Shown here piece after piece: positions 27,386-35,082 of a stretch of 64,000 nucleotides of DNA. The notes below the pieces were generated by a model, which had not been told where the DNA came from, searched no databases, and saw only the letters and a list, made by a program, of their open reading frames with translations. Source of the DNA: a virus; IMG/VR virus record IMGVR_UViG_3300005253_000098, positions 26,527 through 90,526 of that record; one strand, given 5' to 3'. Position 1 is the stretch's first letter; the number at the start of each line of letters is the position of its first letter. Both the position numbers and the translations under genes were made by a program.

Positions 27386-28071
27386 CTGTCTTGATTCCTG
27401 TTCCTGTTAGCTAAATGACTCAGGTGATCGTCCATGCGAGACCTGACCCGAACTTTCTTGACCTCATCGCGTTTAGTCACGACTTCGAGTTTTTCCTCAG
27501 CTTCCTTTTCTTCTTTAACATCAGCTTTCTCTTCCATCTTATCGAGAACCTTGATCTGACACTTTGGACACAATTCCATGGTCACGAGATTGAAGAAATA
27601 ATCGTATTCTTCTTGGACGTTGACTTCAGTCTCCTCATTAACTGGGAGCTCGCTCATAGCCTTGAAGGTATCTCTAATCTCTCTCGTGATCTTTGTGATG
27701 TCACGAGTATCCGAGAGTAGTCTGATTAGTTCACGAGTGAGGATCTTTTGCTGAATAATGTAGTATTTATGTGGTTTCTTTACCAGTTCCTCGAGATTTT
27801 CGGTCAGGTTCGTTCGATCAGCCGCTTGTTGAGTGTTGTTTTCCTCTCGGGTCTGATAATAACTGGAGTCCTGGTAGGATAAATGGTGTCCCTCGACAAC
27901 ATGCGTTCGGACAGCTTGAACAGAGATATGATAGAAGCGAGCAACTTCTTCTTCTGGAGCATCAGCGATCGATTGATTGATTTCTGACACTCTGGGGTGG
28001 AGACCGACCGGACAAGGCGTTGGGAGCACAGAGCACCAATCAATACGCCGGCGGTTAGCATCTGATGACAT
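27382..28071 (-). CDS. Terminase small subunit
   Basis: About 229 residues from the ATG at 28071 (MSSDANRRR). The frame stays open to a TTG at 28092. Residues ~30-65 form an HTH-like unit (APEEEVARFYHISVQAVRTHVVEG) for DNA binding. The middle is helical (LTRELIRLLSDTRDITKITREIRDTF) for oligomerisation, and CPKC marks a possible metal site near residue 170. The C-terminus is a Lys/Glu-rich tail. Its place before the large terminase supports the call. The divergent spacer to the plus-strand block is only about 35-55 nt. Confidence 0.8.
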   Translation of the reverse strand: MSSDANRRRIDWCSVLPTPCPVGLHPRVSEINQSIADAPEEEVARFYHISVQAVRTHVVEGHHLSYQDSSYYQTREENNTQQAADRTNLTENLEELVKKPHKYYIIQQKILTRELIRLLSDTRDITKITREIRDTFKAMSELPVNEETEVNVQEEYDYFFNLVTMELCPKCQIKVLDKMEEKADVKEEKEAEEKLEVVTKRDEVKKVRVRSRMDDHLSHLANRNRNQDR

Positions 28072-28126
28072 TTGAATAGGAGATAAAAACAAGGTTATTT
28101 AATGTTTTTGGTATCAGTGATTTAAT

Positions 28127-28327
28127 ATGAACAATTTGTCTAAAATAGTAATAAAATTGAAAACAAGAGAAGATGGGCTTACCCCAGCTCACGATACACA
28201 TGTCTTTATTGACGGTAAAGAGATACATGGTATTTTTAAGATAGAAGCAGAAATAGAAGCTGATACTATCCAGATAATGAAATTAAGCTTCCATGCAGCC
28301 CTTATCAAGTTTGAATACGAAACATGA
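28127..28327 (+). CDS. First small gene of the right-arm block
   Basis: 66 residues, beginning MNNLSKIVIKLKTREDG and ending HAALIKFEYET. Beta-alpha-beta pattern with ADTIQIMKLSFHAALIKFEY. No Cys. It opens the plus-strand block immediately across from the small terminase. A short AT-rich TGATTTAATATG precedes the start. Function unknown. Confidence 0.65.
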   Translation: MNNLSKIVIKLKTREDGLTPAHDTHVFIDGKEIHGIFKIEAEIEADTIQIMKLSFHAALIKFEYET

Positions 28328-28361
28328 TAGGGAAAAGTTTATGAAATAGTGTTTTCAGGAC

Positions 28362-28790
28362 TTGCCAGTGATCATGATGGTCTGGATATTTAATTGGTTT
28401 ACGAAGGCTGACGAACTCAAGTTATGTCAGGATGCACTCGATATTGCACAAGCAGAGAACAAGAAGTTCAGAACGGAGTTTAAGCTTGACAAATTCGAGA
28501 TTAAATACAACTACAAAGTTGATTTAAAAAGGAAAGTCATAAAATCATTTACCGCTGGTAAGTCTGCACAGCTTATCTATGATGAGATAATAGACTTCTT
28601 CCCAAGTCTGGCTGAAGAAGGCGAATCATTAGAAGCTTGGCTACCGATAGACGCCGAGAAACAGGAAGATAGTTCCGTCCAATTCCGAGTCGCAAACGGC
28701 TGGGCTATCGTGCTTGTTAACGAAAAAGCAGTTCTCATTGACGGTTGTTCATTCCATAACTACGTCGCTGAGCTGTTTAAGATTGCCTGA
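28362..28790 (+). CDS. Hypothetical protein with hydrophobic N-terminus
   Basis: 142 residues from a TTG at 28362; ATGs at 28374 and 28377 are plausible alternatives. The first 15 residues are hydrophobic (VIMMVWIFNWF), then a helical charged region. The C-terminal globular part has SSVQFRVANGWAIVLVNEKAVLIDG, a beta-rich segment. Its stop lies in the first bases of a strong terminator hairpin. No family recognised. Confidence 0.65.
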   Translation: MPVIMMVWIFNWFTKADELKLCQDALDIAQAENKKFRTEFKLDKFEIKYNYKVDLKRKVIKSFTAGKSAQLIYDEIIDFFPSLAEEGESLEAWLPIDAEKQEDSSVQFRVANGWAIVLVNEKAVLIDGCSFHNYVAELFKIA

Positions 28791-28820
28791 ATTGAAATTT
28801 GGACATTTCAATTTTCTTTC
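28790..28820 (+). terminator. Terminator hairpin
   Basis: AATTGAAAT and ATTTCAATT make perfect 9-bp arms around a TTGGAC loop (28790-28813), followed by TTCTTTC. It directly follows the 142-residue gene. A similar hairpin with a TTGAAG loop is at 49074 and one with a TTGAAC loop at 34442. Confidence 0.6.
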
Positions 28821-28847
28821 TATATATAATATAATGAGTTGAAAAAT

Positions 28848-28979
28848 ATGAACAAAAATATTATGTTTGTTCCGCCTTTTCACTCCAAAGAATGCGGTTG
28901 TTACTGGTATATAGGAAAAGAAATGGTTGTCTGTGATTATCATAAGAAAAATACTGTAATAATAAAAGATGTTAAATAA
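28848..28979 (+). CDS. 43-residue Cys/His peptide gene
   Basis: Encodes a small protein starting MNKNIMFVPPFHSKECGCYW and ending VIIKDVK. HSKECGCYW and VCDYHKK together supply Cys-x-Cys and Cys-x2-His ligands, so a single zinc site is possible. Preceded by TATATATAATATAA (28822-28835), a likely promoter after the terminator. Its TAA overlaps the next ATG (TAATG). Confidence 0.6.
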   Translation: MNKNIMFVPPFHSKECGCYWYIGKEMVVCDYHKKNTVIIKDVK

Positions 28980-29119
28980 TGAACGATTTTGAATGCCCGA
29001 GCTGCCATAAAATCGGAGGAATTTACTTTATGAGCGGAGCTAATTGTGGATTATGTGGTTGGGATGACAAAAGAATCGAGAGAGAGTTAGCCGAGACAGA
29101 AATGATGAATAATGGGTAA
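28979..29119 (+). CDS. Small zinc-ribbon protein
   Basis: 46 residues. CPSC at residues 6-9 and CGLC at 23-26 give a CxxC-x13-CxxC zinc ribbon in a MNDFECPSCHKIGG context. A helical acidic tail follows. It starts on the TAATG overlap and its end overlaps the next ATG by 8 nt. One of many similar single-ribbon proteins in this arm. Confidence 0.7.
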   Translation: MNDFECPSCHKIGGIYFMSGANCGLCGWDDKRIERELAETEMMNNG

Positions 29120-29507
29120 ATGGTCCAAACTATGGTTCGCGATGTGCTTCCCGCCAAGATTTTTCTATGCCTTCCTGACGCTCTTGTTCTGGTCGATACT
29201 CGTGGTTTTAGCTACTATATCTATGTTGACGGGTCTGGGAGAAGCAATTTTAGGACTACTTTTATTCCTCGGATTGTTTGGTCAGACTATTATTACGTGG
29301 CTGTGGTTGCGGGCTAAGTGGCTCGGAAAGAAAGCCCAACATTATTTAGACACCATTGGAACCGGCGTAAGCAATAAACTCGGTCAGATCGGTGGTTTTA
29401 CTCTCGAGACCATGGGAAAGGGAAAAGTTGTTTTTCGCGATAAGACCGGCAATATCGTCGGAAAATCTATCGAACAAGCCAGATCCGGCATCGATAGACT
29501 TAAATAA
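29112..29507 (+). CDS. Two-pass membrane protein
   Basis: 131 residues. Two hydrophobic stretches at about residues 12-38 (FFYAFLTLLFWSILVVLATI) and 45-68 (AILGLLLFLGLFGQTIITWLW), with basic residues after the second (RAKWLGKKAQ). The C-terminal 60 residues are a Gly/Lys/Thr-rich soluble tail. Holin-like size and topology, but no lysis enzyme is adjacent, so this is only one possibility. Confidence 0.7.
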   Translation: MGKWSKLWFAMCFPPRFFYAFLTLLFWSILVVLATISMLTGLGEAILGLLLFLGLFGQTIITWLWLRAKWLGKKAQHYLDTIGTGVSNKLGQIGGFTLETMGKGKVVFRDKTGNIVGKSIEQARSGIDRLK

Positions 29508-29595
29508 TGATTACTGCATTAGATAGACCAACCTGTAAGTAATATGAACCCACCTGGGCATGTGGCAAAACCGCCTATTTTTATTGTGATAGATT

Positions 29596-29808
29596 ATGAC
29601 TTTCATTAACGGTATATGTTCTGCCTGTGGGCACGAATCTACTGAGCATCACGAGAGATTTGTTATGTGTGACTTTACTCGCTTCTGCAAGAAGTGCGGT
29701 GAACTTCACCCCGATCCTTATGTTAAGGCTGTGGCTTGTTTCTGGTATCCAGCCCATTTTCACCCGGATGTTGGCGGTCAGGTTCCTTGCGTTGAAGTGA
29801 CCATATGA
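29596..29808 (+). CDS. Small zinc-binding protein
   Basis: 70 residues. CSACGHESTEHHERFVMCDF followed by CKKCGELHPD gives two CxxC pairs and several His residues, compatible with one or two zinc sites. Ends DVGGQVPCVEVTI. Its stop overlaps the start of the next gene (ATGA). No specific family assigned. Confidence 0.7.
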   Translation: MTFINGICSACGHESTEHHERFVMCDFTRFCKKCGELHPDPYVKAVACFWYPAHFHPDVGGQVPCVEVTI

Positions 29809-30029
29809 AGATTTTCGATCATCGAGAGAGATGTGCTGGCTGCAAAGGCTACATAGACCGAGGTGAACACGTCGATTGTCTGGAGAGACTGCCTGATGGT
29901 TACTTTAGTCAAGAAGCTCGAGAGATCACCTTCCATGGTCCGTCGTTCAACCTGTTCGTCATTGATGATATGGAACCAACTCTCGGTAGTGTGGAAGTCC
30001 AATTAACATATAAATATTATTACAAGTGA
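29805..30029 (+). CDS. Zinc-knuckle protein sharing its C-terminus with a virion protein
   Basis: 74 residues. The N-terminus RERCAGCKGYIDRGEHVDCL has the CxGC...HxDC arrangement also found in the proteins at 30852, 31270 and 53082. The C-terminus is beta-rich and ends VQLTYKYYYK, almost the same as LTYKYYYT that ends the structural protein at 15788-16462. The shared end suggests recognition by a common partner or a shared strand-swap interaction. Overlaps the previous gene by 4 nt. Confidence 0.72.
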   Translation: MKIFDHRERCAGCKGYIDRGEHVDCLERLPDGYFSQEAREITFHGPSFNLFVIDDMEPTLGSVEVQLTYKYYYK

Positions 30030-30034
30030 TTACT

Positions 30035-30193
30035 ATGACACACAAACAAGCTAAAAGTTTAGAAGAACTACCACATGTCTGCCCCGAGTGCAAAGCGGAC
30101 CTCCTAAAGGTAGGATATTCCCAGACATTGAATATAAATCCTCCACACAAGCATTCCTGTGGTAATTGTGATGTATTGTTGGGGTATTTTTAA
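30035..30193 (+). CDS. 52-residue zinc-ribbon protein
   Basis: Starts MTHKQAKSLEELPHVCPECK and ends CDVLLGYF. CPEC and CGNC separated by about 25 residues form a CxxC-CxxC ribbon with a PPHKHSCGNC end. The ATG at 30035 follows the previous stop by five nt and the stop is one nt before the next ATG. Confidence 0.7.
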   Translation: MTHKQAKSLEELPHVCPECKADLLKVGYSQTLNINPPHKHSCGNCDVLLGYF

Positions 30194-30194
30194 C

Positions 30195-30416
30195 ATGGAT
30201 AATCAAGAAGATAAAGACGCCATCAAGGCTGGAATGGCTGCCCTCGAGGTATTGAAGATGCAAATGAAGTTGTTTGATATTTTTGGCATAGATGATCCCG
30301 AGGTGACTGGTGATCATGAGCTAATGGAGTTCCGTGCTGATTGTCAGATCGTGGTTGAGGCTCTGGATCGAATTGTCAAGTTTGCCAAGAAACGCTGGGT
30401 GGATAAAGTTCAATGA
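30195..30416 (+). CDS. Small helical protein
   Basis: 73 residues from the ATG at 30195 (MDNQEDKDAIKAGMAALEVL). The frame is open further upstream, but that would overlap the zinc gene. All-helical, acidic first half, basic end (FAKKRWVDKVQ). Stop overlaps the next ATG by 4 nt. No family recognised. Confidence 0.65.
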   Translation: MDNQEDKDAIKAGMAALEVLKMQMKLFDIFGIDDPEVTGDHELMEFRADCQIVVEALDRIVKFAKKRWVDKVQ

Positions 30417-30688
30417 GTATGCATGATCCCTGTCAGAAGTGCACCCATCGACAGAGCTTCCATTATTATCATCTCGAGAGAGGCAGATCGAATGTTGATC
30501 ATGAGCACTCTATTGTTCTGATGTGCACACAGTGTGATACTGAGAACACTCTTCTTACTGAGGAGGCTTATGTTATCGAGTCGACTATTGGTTTCTGTGA
30601 AAGAGTTGTTCTTAAGTCTGGTGATACGTATGCTGTTGGTGTTCGTGATGGTTTATTGACTATCGGAGTGGAGTCCTGGTTCAGATGA
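30413..30688 (+). CDS. Zinc-binding protein with CxxC/H and CxxC ligands
   Basis: 91 residues. CQKCTHRQSFHYYHLERG near the N-terminus and CTQCDTENTLL near residue 40 make a zinc ribbon of the CxxC...CxxC type. The remainder is a small beta-rich part ending VESWF. Four-nt overlaps on both sides. Confidence 0.7.
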   Translation: MSMHDPCQKCTHRQSFHYYHLERGRSNVDHEHSIVLMCTQCDTENTLLTEEAYVIESTIGFCERVVLKSGDTYAVGVRDGLLTIGVESWFR

Positions 30689-30855
30689 GTGTTGTATCGT
30701 TTATCTATGCTATTTTGATTGTTTTCGTGTCCGCTGGTGTTGTTATAGTTATGTCTATGATTGACCTTACCGGGGAACCGACTATAGAACGCGTGACCTT
30801 CATTATTGCGGTCATTGCTTTAACGCATTCTCTTGATAAGAGGTCTGTGAAATGA
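30685..30855 (+). CDS. 56-residue membrane protein
   Basis: Begins MSVVSFIYAILIVFVSAGV and ends LTHSLDKRSVK. Two hydrophobic segments (residues 4-26 and 38-50) separated by DLTGEPTIER. ATGA overlaps join it to both neighbours. Small size and topology resemble phage holin-like or host-membrane proteins; no function can be fixed. Confidence 0.65.
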   Translation: MSVVSFIYAILIVFVSAGVVIVMSMIDLTGEPTIERVTFIIAVIALTHSLDKRSVK

Positions 30856-31229
30856 GTGTTGTTGACGAAGGTGAGAGGCGTTGTCCTGGTTGCAGGCAAG
30901 AAGTGACCGTAGAGAACATTCTGGTTCATATGGATTGCCTTGAGAACCTGATGACGGCTTTCCGAGCTGCTCGGTTGGAGAGAGGGCATGCTACTTCTTT
31001 GGAGATTGAGATCGAGGTCAACGACGAGAGACTGCGGAATTCGCTCCTTAATTATCGGGCTGGTATGGAGTCTCTGATGGTGGCTTATGGTGAAGGTATT
31101 CGTCGCCATAATCGAGAGGCTATTCGTATGTATGCTCGTCACCGCGGATTGATTCATATTGTGAGTGTTGCTCTCGGTGCGTTTGTGGGCTCGTTCATCG
31201 GACTGGGTATTATCAACCTGCTTTTTTAG
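30852..31229 (+). CDS. Zinc-knuckle membrane protein (family A)
   Basis: 125 residues. N-terminal ERRCPGCRQEVTVENILVHMDCL has the CxGC...HxDC motif shared with 29805, 31270 and 53082. The middle is a charged helix with LARHRG-type residues, and the C-terminus has one hydrophobic segment (VSVALGAFVGSFIGLGIINLL). A paralog follows at 31270. Likely a membrane-tethered zinc protein facing the cytoplasm. Function unknown. Confidence 0.75.
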   Translation: MSVVDEGERRCPGCRQEVTVENILVHMDCLENLMTAFRAARLERGHATSLEIEIEVNDERLRNSLLNYRAGMESLMVAYGEGIRRHNREAIRMYARHRGLIHIVSVALGAFVGSFIGLGIINLLF

Positions 31230-31269
31230 GTTTGTGAAATATGAAATACTATAGAGGATAAAAGTTCAA

Positions 31270-31602
31270 ATGAGTATTGTTGGTGATGGTGAGATCCGCT
31301 GTGCCGGTTGTAAGCAGATTATTTCTATGGAGATAATTACTAATCACCAGGACTGTATGCAAAGAATTGATACACATCGCAATCTGCTCCAGTTCGTGCT
31401 CGAGGTCAATCCAGAGGCTCTACAGGAACGCTTGAATCAGCATTATAACACTATGGAGGTATTTGACTCACATTTTTACGATACGGCTGCTAAGGCTCAC
31501 GTTTTAGCCAAGAAACGTATTCGTCGGACTGCTATAGTTTGGACTGCTGGTTCTATTTTTGCTATTCTTCTCACCCAGTTCCTCTCTTACCTGTTGTTTT
31601 AG
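31270..31602 (+). CDS. Zinc-knuckle membrane protein (family A paralog)
   Basis: 110 residues, paralog of the preceding gene. The N-terminus MSIVGDGEIRCAGCKQIISM resembles MSVVDEGERRCPGCRQEV, and the HxDC ligand pair is kept (NHQDCMQRI). The C-terminal hydrophobic helix AGSIFAILLTQFLSYLLF ends the protein. Tandem duplication of a gene with this layout. It is the last gene before a 0.7-kb spacer. Confidence 0.75.
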   Translation: MSIVGDGEIRCAGCKQIISMEIITNHQDCMQRIDTHRNLLQFVLEVNPEALQERLNQHYNTMEVFDSHFYDTAAKAHVLAKKRIRRTAIVWTAGSIFAILLTQFLSYLLF

Positions 31603-31628
31603 GTTGATTTTCCCGCAGGAATTCAACC
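31602..31628 (+). terminator. Hairpin at the end of the 28-31.6 kb gene group
   Basis: GGTTGA and TCAACC pair, with an inner TTCC/GGAA stem around a CGCA loop, starting on the stop codon of the preceding gene. No long T-run follows directly (CACCTCCTCTTCTAATT), so termination or 3'-end protection are both possible. Confidence 0.45.
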
Positions 31629-32036
31629 ACCTCCTCTTCTAATTGGATACCCCCCTCCGATCTTTGTTACTGTTTTAGGGTCGGATACTCTTGTGTGGGG
31701 TAAGAGCTTTTGCAGGTCAATCTCCCCAGCTGGGTGAGCGACTGTGCCCAGAAATCCTGCAGATCATCGAATTTCGTAGATTTGTTTGAACTGAGCTTAT
31801 TTGCAGCTATAAACGTTGATTTATGCTCTATTTTTAATTTAATGTTATTAGATAAGAATACAGCTGCACAAGTAGATAGAATAGGGTTATAATATAGCTG
31901 CTAATAGCTGCTGCTTTGCGGAACTCGTTAGGAACCCTAATTTGCACTCCTTTAGGTAACTAAAAGGGAAAAAACAAAGGATTTATAAAGAGAAGTATTA
32001 TATATAATATAAGACAAAATAAAGGTAAAGTGATAG
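31629..32036. other. Spacer with short direct repeats and a promoter
   Basis: About 400 bases without a convincing gene. It contains a TAGCTGCTAATAGCTGCTGC direct repeat near 31895. A strong TATATATAATATAAG promoter box lies at 32000-32014 after GGATTTATAAAG. An open frame 31710-31892 has a coding-unlike composition and I do not believe it. The segment marks the boundary to a more AT-rich island (31.9-33.8 kb). Confidence 0.5.
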
Positions 32037-32144
32037 ATGAATAAAAAAATTAAACCAGTATTAGTTTTAAGCAGCGTAAAGTTAGCTAAAAAACCGCTGC
32101 CGTGTAATTCTCAGCTTTCACGTGTGTTAATTGCTGAACCGTAA
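32037..32144 (+). CDS. Possible 35-residue peptide gene
   Basis: ATG at 32037 with TAAAGGTAAAGTGATAG before it and a TATA box ~25-35 nt upstream. It would encode a basic peptide starting MNKKIKPVLVLSSVKLAKKP. Promoter spacing is right for a short leader. No homology can be judged at this length, and it may instead be the 5' part of an untranslated RNA. Confidence 0.35.
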   Translation: MNKKIKPVLVLSSVKLAKKPLPCNSQLSRVLIAEP

Positions 32145-32309
32145 AAACTTGTTAGGTCTGCCTTGAATTTACTACAACCTCTCTGATTCAATTACGTTCA
32201 TAGTGTATAAGTCAACTACTTCTTCATTTCTTCACTCTCTAAGGTAAGATAGCACGAAAAGACGGTATATATATAAGTGAATATACTAATAGAAATAGGT
32301 GTGAACAAT
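32145..32309 (+). promoter_or_regulatory. Spacer with promoter for the 361-residue gene
   Basis: Contains TATATATATAAG at 32264-32275, about 35 nt before the ATG at 32310, and GGTG 8 nt before that ATG. This spacing is why I start the gene at 32310 rather than at the GTG at 32277, which would lie inside the promoter. Otherwise nothing clear. Confidence 0.5.
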
Positions 32310-33395
32310 ATGGATACAAATGACATAGAAAAACAAATCGAATTGTTACGTAGTAAGTCTAAGACTAACTACGACTCTTACAATATATTTAGTGATATTG
32401 TAAGTCCTAAAAAGGAAAGAATGGATTCTAAGAGGTCAACAAAGCTAAGAATACAAAGCTTACCTGATATGGAGACAATAGATGCAACTACTACTTTAAA
32501 GATAGTATTTAATCAACTCGTTGGGTCTGATAACGTCTTTACTTATCCTGCAGTCCTAAAGGGCAGCAAAAAGAAGCTTAATGATGCTATGGATATTTAT
32601 CATCCTATAGTTTTTGGTTTTAATGTAGCTAAGAGCTTAATTCAAAACAAGACAAGACTACTTAAGTCTAATTGGTCTCATATATGGGAAATATTGGAGT
32701 TAGCTTTAGCAATAACACCAATAAGCCGTTCTTCTACAGCAGATTCTTTTGCGGGTAGTATGGATTATTTAGACGATAAAGGTAACATACTTAACTATGG
32801 TAATGGAAATTTTAACTCCAAAGTTAGAGCTGCCTTTAATTATCTTATTGTTGATGATAAGATAAGCCCAAGTTATGAGAAAAGATTCAATAAGCTCATA
32901 GACCAAGAGGTTTTAATTGAGAAGTCAAAAGAAACCTTTGGAGTTAATCCTAACTTAGAAGAATATACGATTGATCTATTGACTGAAGAACAACAAACCT
33001 TTTACAAATGCTTCTTTGATTCTAAGAGCAATATCCATTTCTATCTAAGAGATAATCCTAAAAGGTCTCAATACAAGCAAGGCAATACACATATAGAGGT
33101 CGTTAAGGGATATATGCACAGAGCTGGGATAAGCTATTATAATCCCGTCTTAGATGGAACAATAGCAGGGTTACAAACCAATAACCCAAAGCTTTGTGTT
33201 CCTTACCAATTTAAGCAATTCCTTAACGTAATAAGCGATGATACCTTAAAGCTTAAACCTTTCTCAGAGAAGAACTTAACGGTAAAACAATTACAGTCTA
33301 AGTTAGATGAGAAAACATCTAAAACCCTTAAGACAATCTCTGAGCGATCTCATAACTTCTATAAACTTCCTTTCCCTTATAGCGTAAAGGATTAA
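32310..33395 (+). CDS. Hypothetical protein of the AT-rich island
   Basis: 361 residues from the ATG at 32310 (MDTNDIEKQIELLRSKSK). Not recognised. Predicted mixed helical. Segments of note: STKLRIQSLPDMETIDATTT, KLNDAMDIYHPIVFGFNVAK, IWEILELALAITPISR and a basic C-terminus. It uses AT-ending codons, with frequent AAGCTT/AAGCTA strings, and almost none of the CGAG bias of the genes that follow at 35 kb, so it looks like a separately acquired piece. It is monocistronic with its own promoter. A replication or partition protein would suit the arrangement, but no motif proves it. Confidence 0.65.
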   Translation: MDTNDIEKQIELLRSKSKTNYDSYNIFSDIVSPKKERMDSKRSTKLRIQSLPDMETIDATTTLKIVFNQLVGSDNVFTYPAVLKGSKKKLNDAMDIYHPIVFGFNVAKSLIQNKTRLLKSNWSHIWEILELALAITPISRSSTADSFAGSMDYLDDKGNILNYGNGNFNSKVRAAFNYLIVDDKISPSYEKRFNKLIDQEVLIEKSKETFGVNPNLEEYTIDLLTEEQQTFYKCFFDSKSNIHFYLRDNPKRSQYKQGNTHIEVVKGYMHRAGISYYNPVLDGTIAGLQTNNPKLCVPYQFKQFLNVISDDTLKLKPFSEKNLTVKQLQSKLDEKTSKTLKTISERSHNFYKLPFPYSVKD

Positions 33396-33504
33396 CCAAT
33401 ACGCTAATCTACTATAACCAATTTCTTCTTCCCTTTTTTAATACTCACGAATTTAAGTAGTAATAGATTTAACTCGGTATATAATTAAATGGAGTGATAG
33501 AATA

Positions 33505-33654
33505 ATGCACGATTTAGTAGAGATAAGCCCTAAAGACATAAACAAGTATGATAAAACAGAAGTAATTGAAACAGGAGTTTTAGAGTGGATTCCATTACTT
33601 AGACAATATGTTAAGGTTATTAGGTATTACGTTCACCAAACCTTAAGAGAATAA
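33505..33654 (+). CDS. 49-residue protein
   Basis: Starts MHDLVEISPKDINKYDKTEV and ends YYVHQTLRE. Helical. GGAGTGATAG lies upstream as ribosome site and TATATAATTAAAT at 33477-33489 as promoter. AT-rich like its left neighbour. No family recognised. Confidence 0.55.
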   Translation: MHDLVEISPKDINKYDKTEVIETGVLEWIPLLRQYVKVIRYYVHQTLRE

Positions 33655-33669
33655 TAGGAGTAATCAATA

Positions 33670-33813
33670 ATGAGCAAAGGATATATATTTACTCCCAAAG
33701 AAATAGCAAGGTTTGAGTATACAAGAATAACAAGGAAAGATATTAATAATGAGGAATTAACGAAAGCTGAAATAGACTTCGTTATCTTCATAGAACAAGA
33801 TTTTATAGAATAA
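33670..33813 (+). CDS. 47-residue protein
   Basis: Starts MSKGYIFTPKEIARFEYTRI. AGGAGTAATCAATA lies upstream. The KEIARFEYTRITRKDINNEELTKAEIDFV run looks like paired short helices. Follows the 49-residue gene by 15 nt. No family recognised; last gene before the large noncoding segment. Confidence 0.55.
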   Translation: MSKGYIFTPKEIARFEYTRITRKDINNEELTKAEIDFVIFIEQDFIE

Positions 33814-34441
33814 ACTACTACATAAGAAACCAAATTCTTATTCTAATATTTTTTTTCTTTTTTTTATTTTTTTTTTGGCACTCGGACTCGGACTCCTGGA
33901 CCAGGGCAATCGTCCTGCCACGAACCCATGCATTTGCCTCATTTCCCTGAACTATTATTTTTTTAACTCGCACTCGGACTCGGTGGGATAACGCACCCAT
34001 GCTCAAACTCGGCTTCTTTGGGCTGATCGTCCTGACTCGTGCTCGTTCTCATGCTCATGACTCGTGCTCGGTGGTATCGGACTTAAGCACTCGGTCACCC
34101 CCCTCCAAACTAAACTATTCTTATGATGTCGGACTCGTTCTCGGACTCGTGCTCGGACTGTTCCCAGATTCGATCTTTTTGTCTTTTTGAGCACTCGGTC
34201 GATCGACTTTCTGGTCTGAACACTAATGCAATCTCAACGCAGCGGTGTATCCAGCTCTCTAAGACCACCTTTCTGATGTCCCTCTTTTTTCATCGGGCAT
34301 GAGGGGCTCTCCTGCAATAGGTATTTTAGCGATGCAGAGGTTAAACCACTCGTATAACTGACGATCTACCTATGCTATCCCGATTGCTTTTTGTCTTTTT
34401 ATGGGTAGTAATGAACACTCACTCACCCACTTGGGTATGGG

Positions 34442-34467
34442 TAATTGTAATTTGAACATTACAATTA
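34442..34467. other. Hairpin with TTGAAC loop
   Basis: TAATTGTAAT and ATTACAATTA form perfect 10-bp arms around TTGAAC, inside the ACTCG repeat segment. Loop and lower stem resemble the hairpins at 28790 and 49074. Confidence 0.5.
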
Positions 34468-35025
34468 AATATTGCACATACACCCATCACACTCGATCAC
34501 TATCGTTATTATAGCCCGTTCTGTAAAAGTTGTCTTACAAGCTTGTCGGACAAAGTGCTCGCTAACACTCGCATTAGTCCGTATAGCCGCTAATTCGGAT
34601 TTACTCCACACGCTTTTACTCAAATCCACCCTCGTCAAGCGTGATCGATCACTCGGACTACCTCTCGACGCCCTACCCTGACCTCCGTTGGACGAACGGA
34701 CAGCTAATTCACCGCCGAGTGCTGCACTACATTTGAACGCAGCGAAATCTGTTAAGGAAATCAAAAAGAGTGCCCAATCCACGCACTCAATCCCAAAGCT
34801 AAGCAGATTTCGTGCACAAAACAAAAAATGTCAAGACCTCACGACTCGTTAGCTCAGCTTACCATCCGTTGCGTAAGCCGAAGCACATTTACCCACTCGT
34901 TGAACGAGTGCTAATCAAATCCAAGCACATTTCAGCTTTTCGCCACTCGGACTCGATGCCTTGATTTACCGTCCGTTTGCCAATTGCTGCCCAAATATCC
35001 GCTTGTTTTGGCACTCGTCAACTAC

Positions 35026-35082
35026 TCTCCTTTATAAAGACAATTTCCCTCTAAATAAATAAAACACTTTGAGATATACTTT
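35026..35082 (+). promoter_or_regulatory. Promoter region at the motif flip point
   Basis: TCCTTTATAAAGACAA (35029-35044) is a TATA-like box about 45 nt before the ATG at 35083, and the DNA between (CTAAATAAATAAAAC) is AT-rich. The orientation of the ACTCG/CGAGT motif changes exactly across this stretch. Confidence 0.5.

Larger units (their letters stand above)
33838..35082. repeat. Noncoding segment with dispersed ACTCG repeats
   Basis: About 1.25 kb without a believable gene. After an almost pure T/A run (33849-33876) it holds more than twenty ACTCG or GCTCG copies on the plus strand (for example GCACTCGGACTCGGACTC at 33878), often spaced 6 bases apart. CGAGT appears only at about 34715 and 34902. 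At 34894-34908 ACTCGTT and AACGAGT make a near-perfect palindrome. A 10-bp-arm hairpin with a TTGAAC loop is at 34442-34467. The last ACTCG is at about 35012; from 35089 on only CGAGT is found. It may be an origin or other cis-acting region. Confidence 0.7.

Noticed and set aside
30705-31157. A 150-residue open frame on the minus strand
   Set aside because: It runs antiparallel to two plus-strand genes with clear zinc motifs and overlap-coupled starts. The residue composition looks like a shadow.
31710-31892. A 60-residue frame in the spacer
   Set aside because: TTG start, no ribosome site, unusual composition with Ser/Leu/Cys runs, and it sits before the promoter of the next unit.
33878-34200. 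CRISPR or satellite array suspected from ACTCG repeats
   Set aside because: Copies are short, irregularly spaced and without uniform spacer length, so it is neither.
34003-34824. Minus-strand frames of 63 and 119 residues in the ACTCG repeat segment
   Set aside because: Composition is dominated by the repeated motif (Arg/Glu/Ser runs), no ribosome site is visible, and no domain is recognisable.
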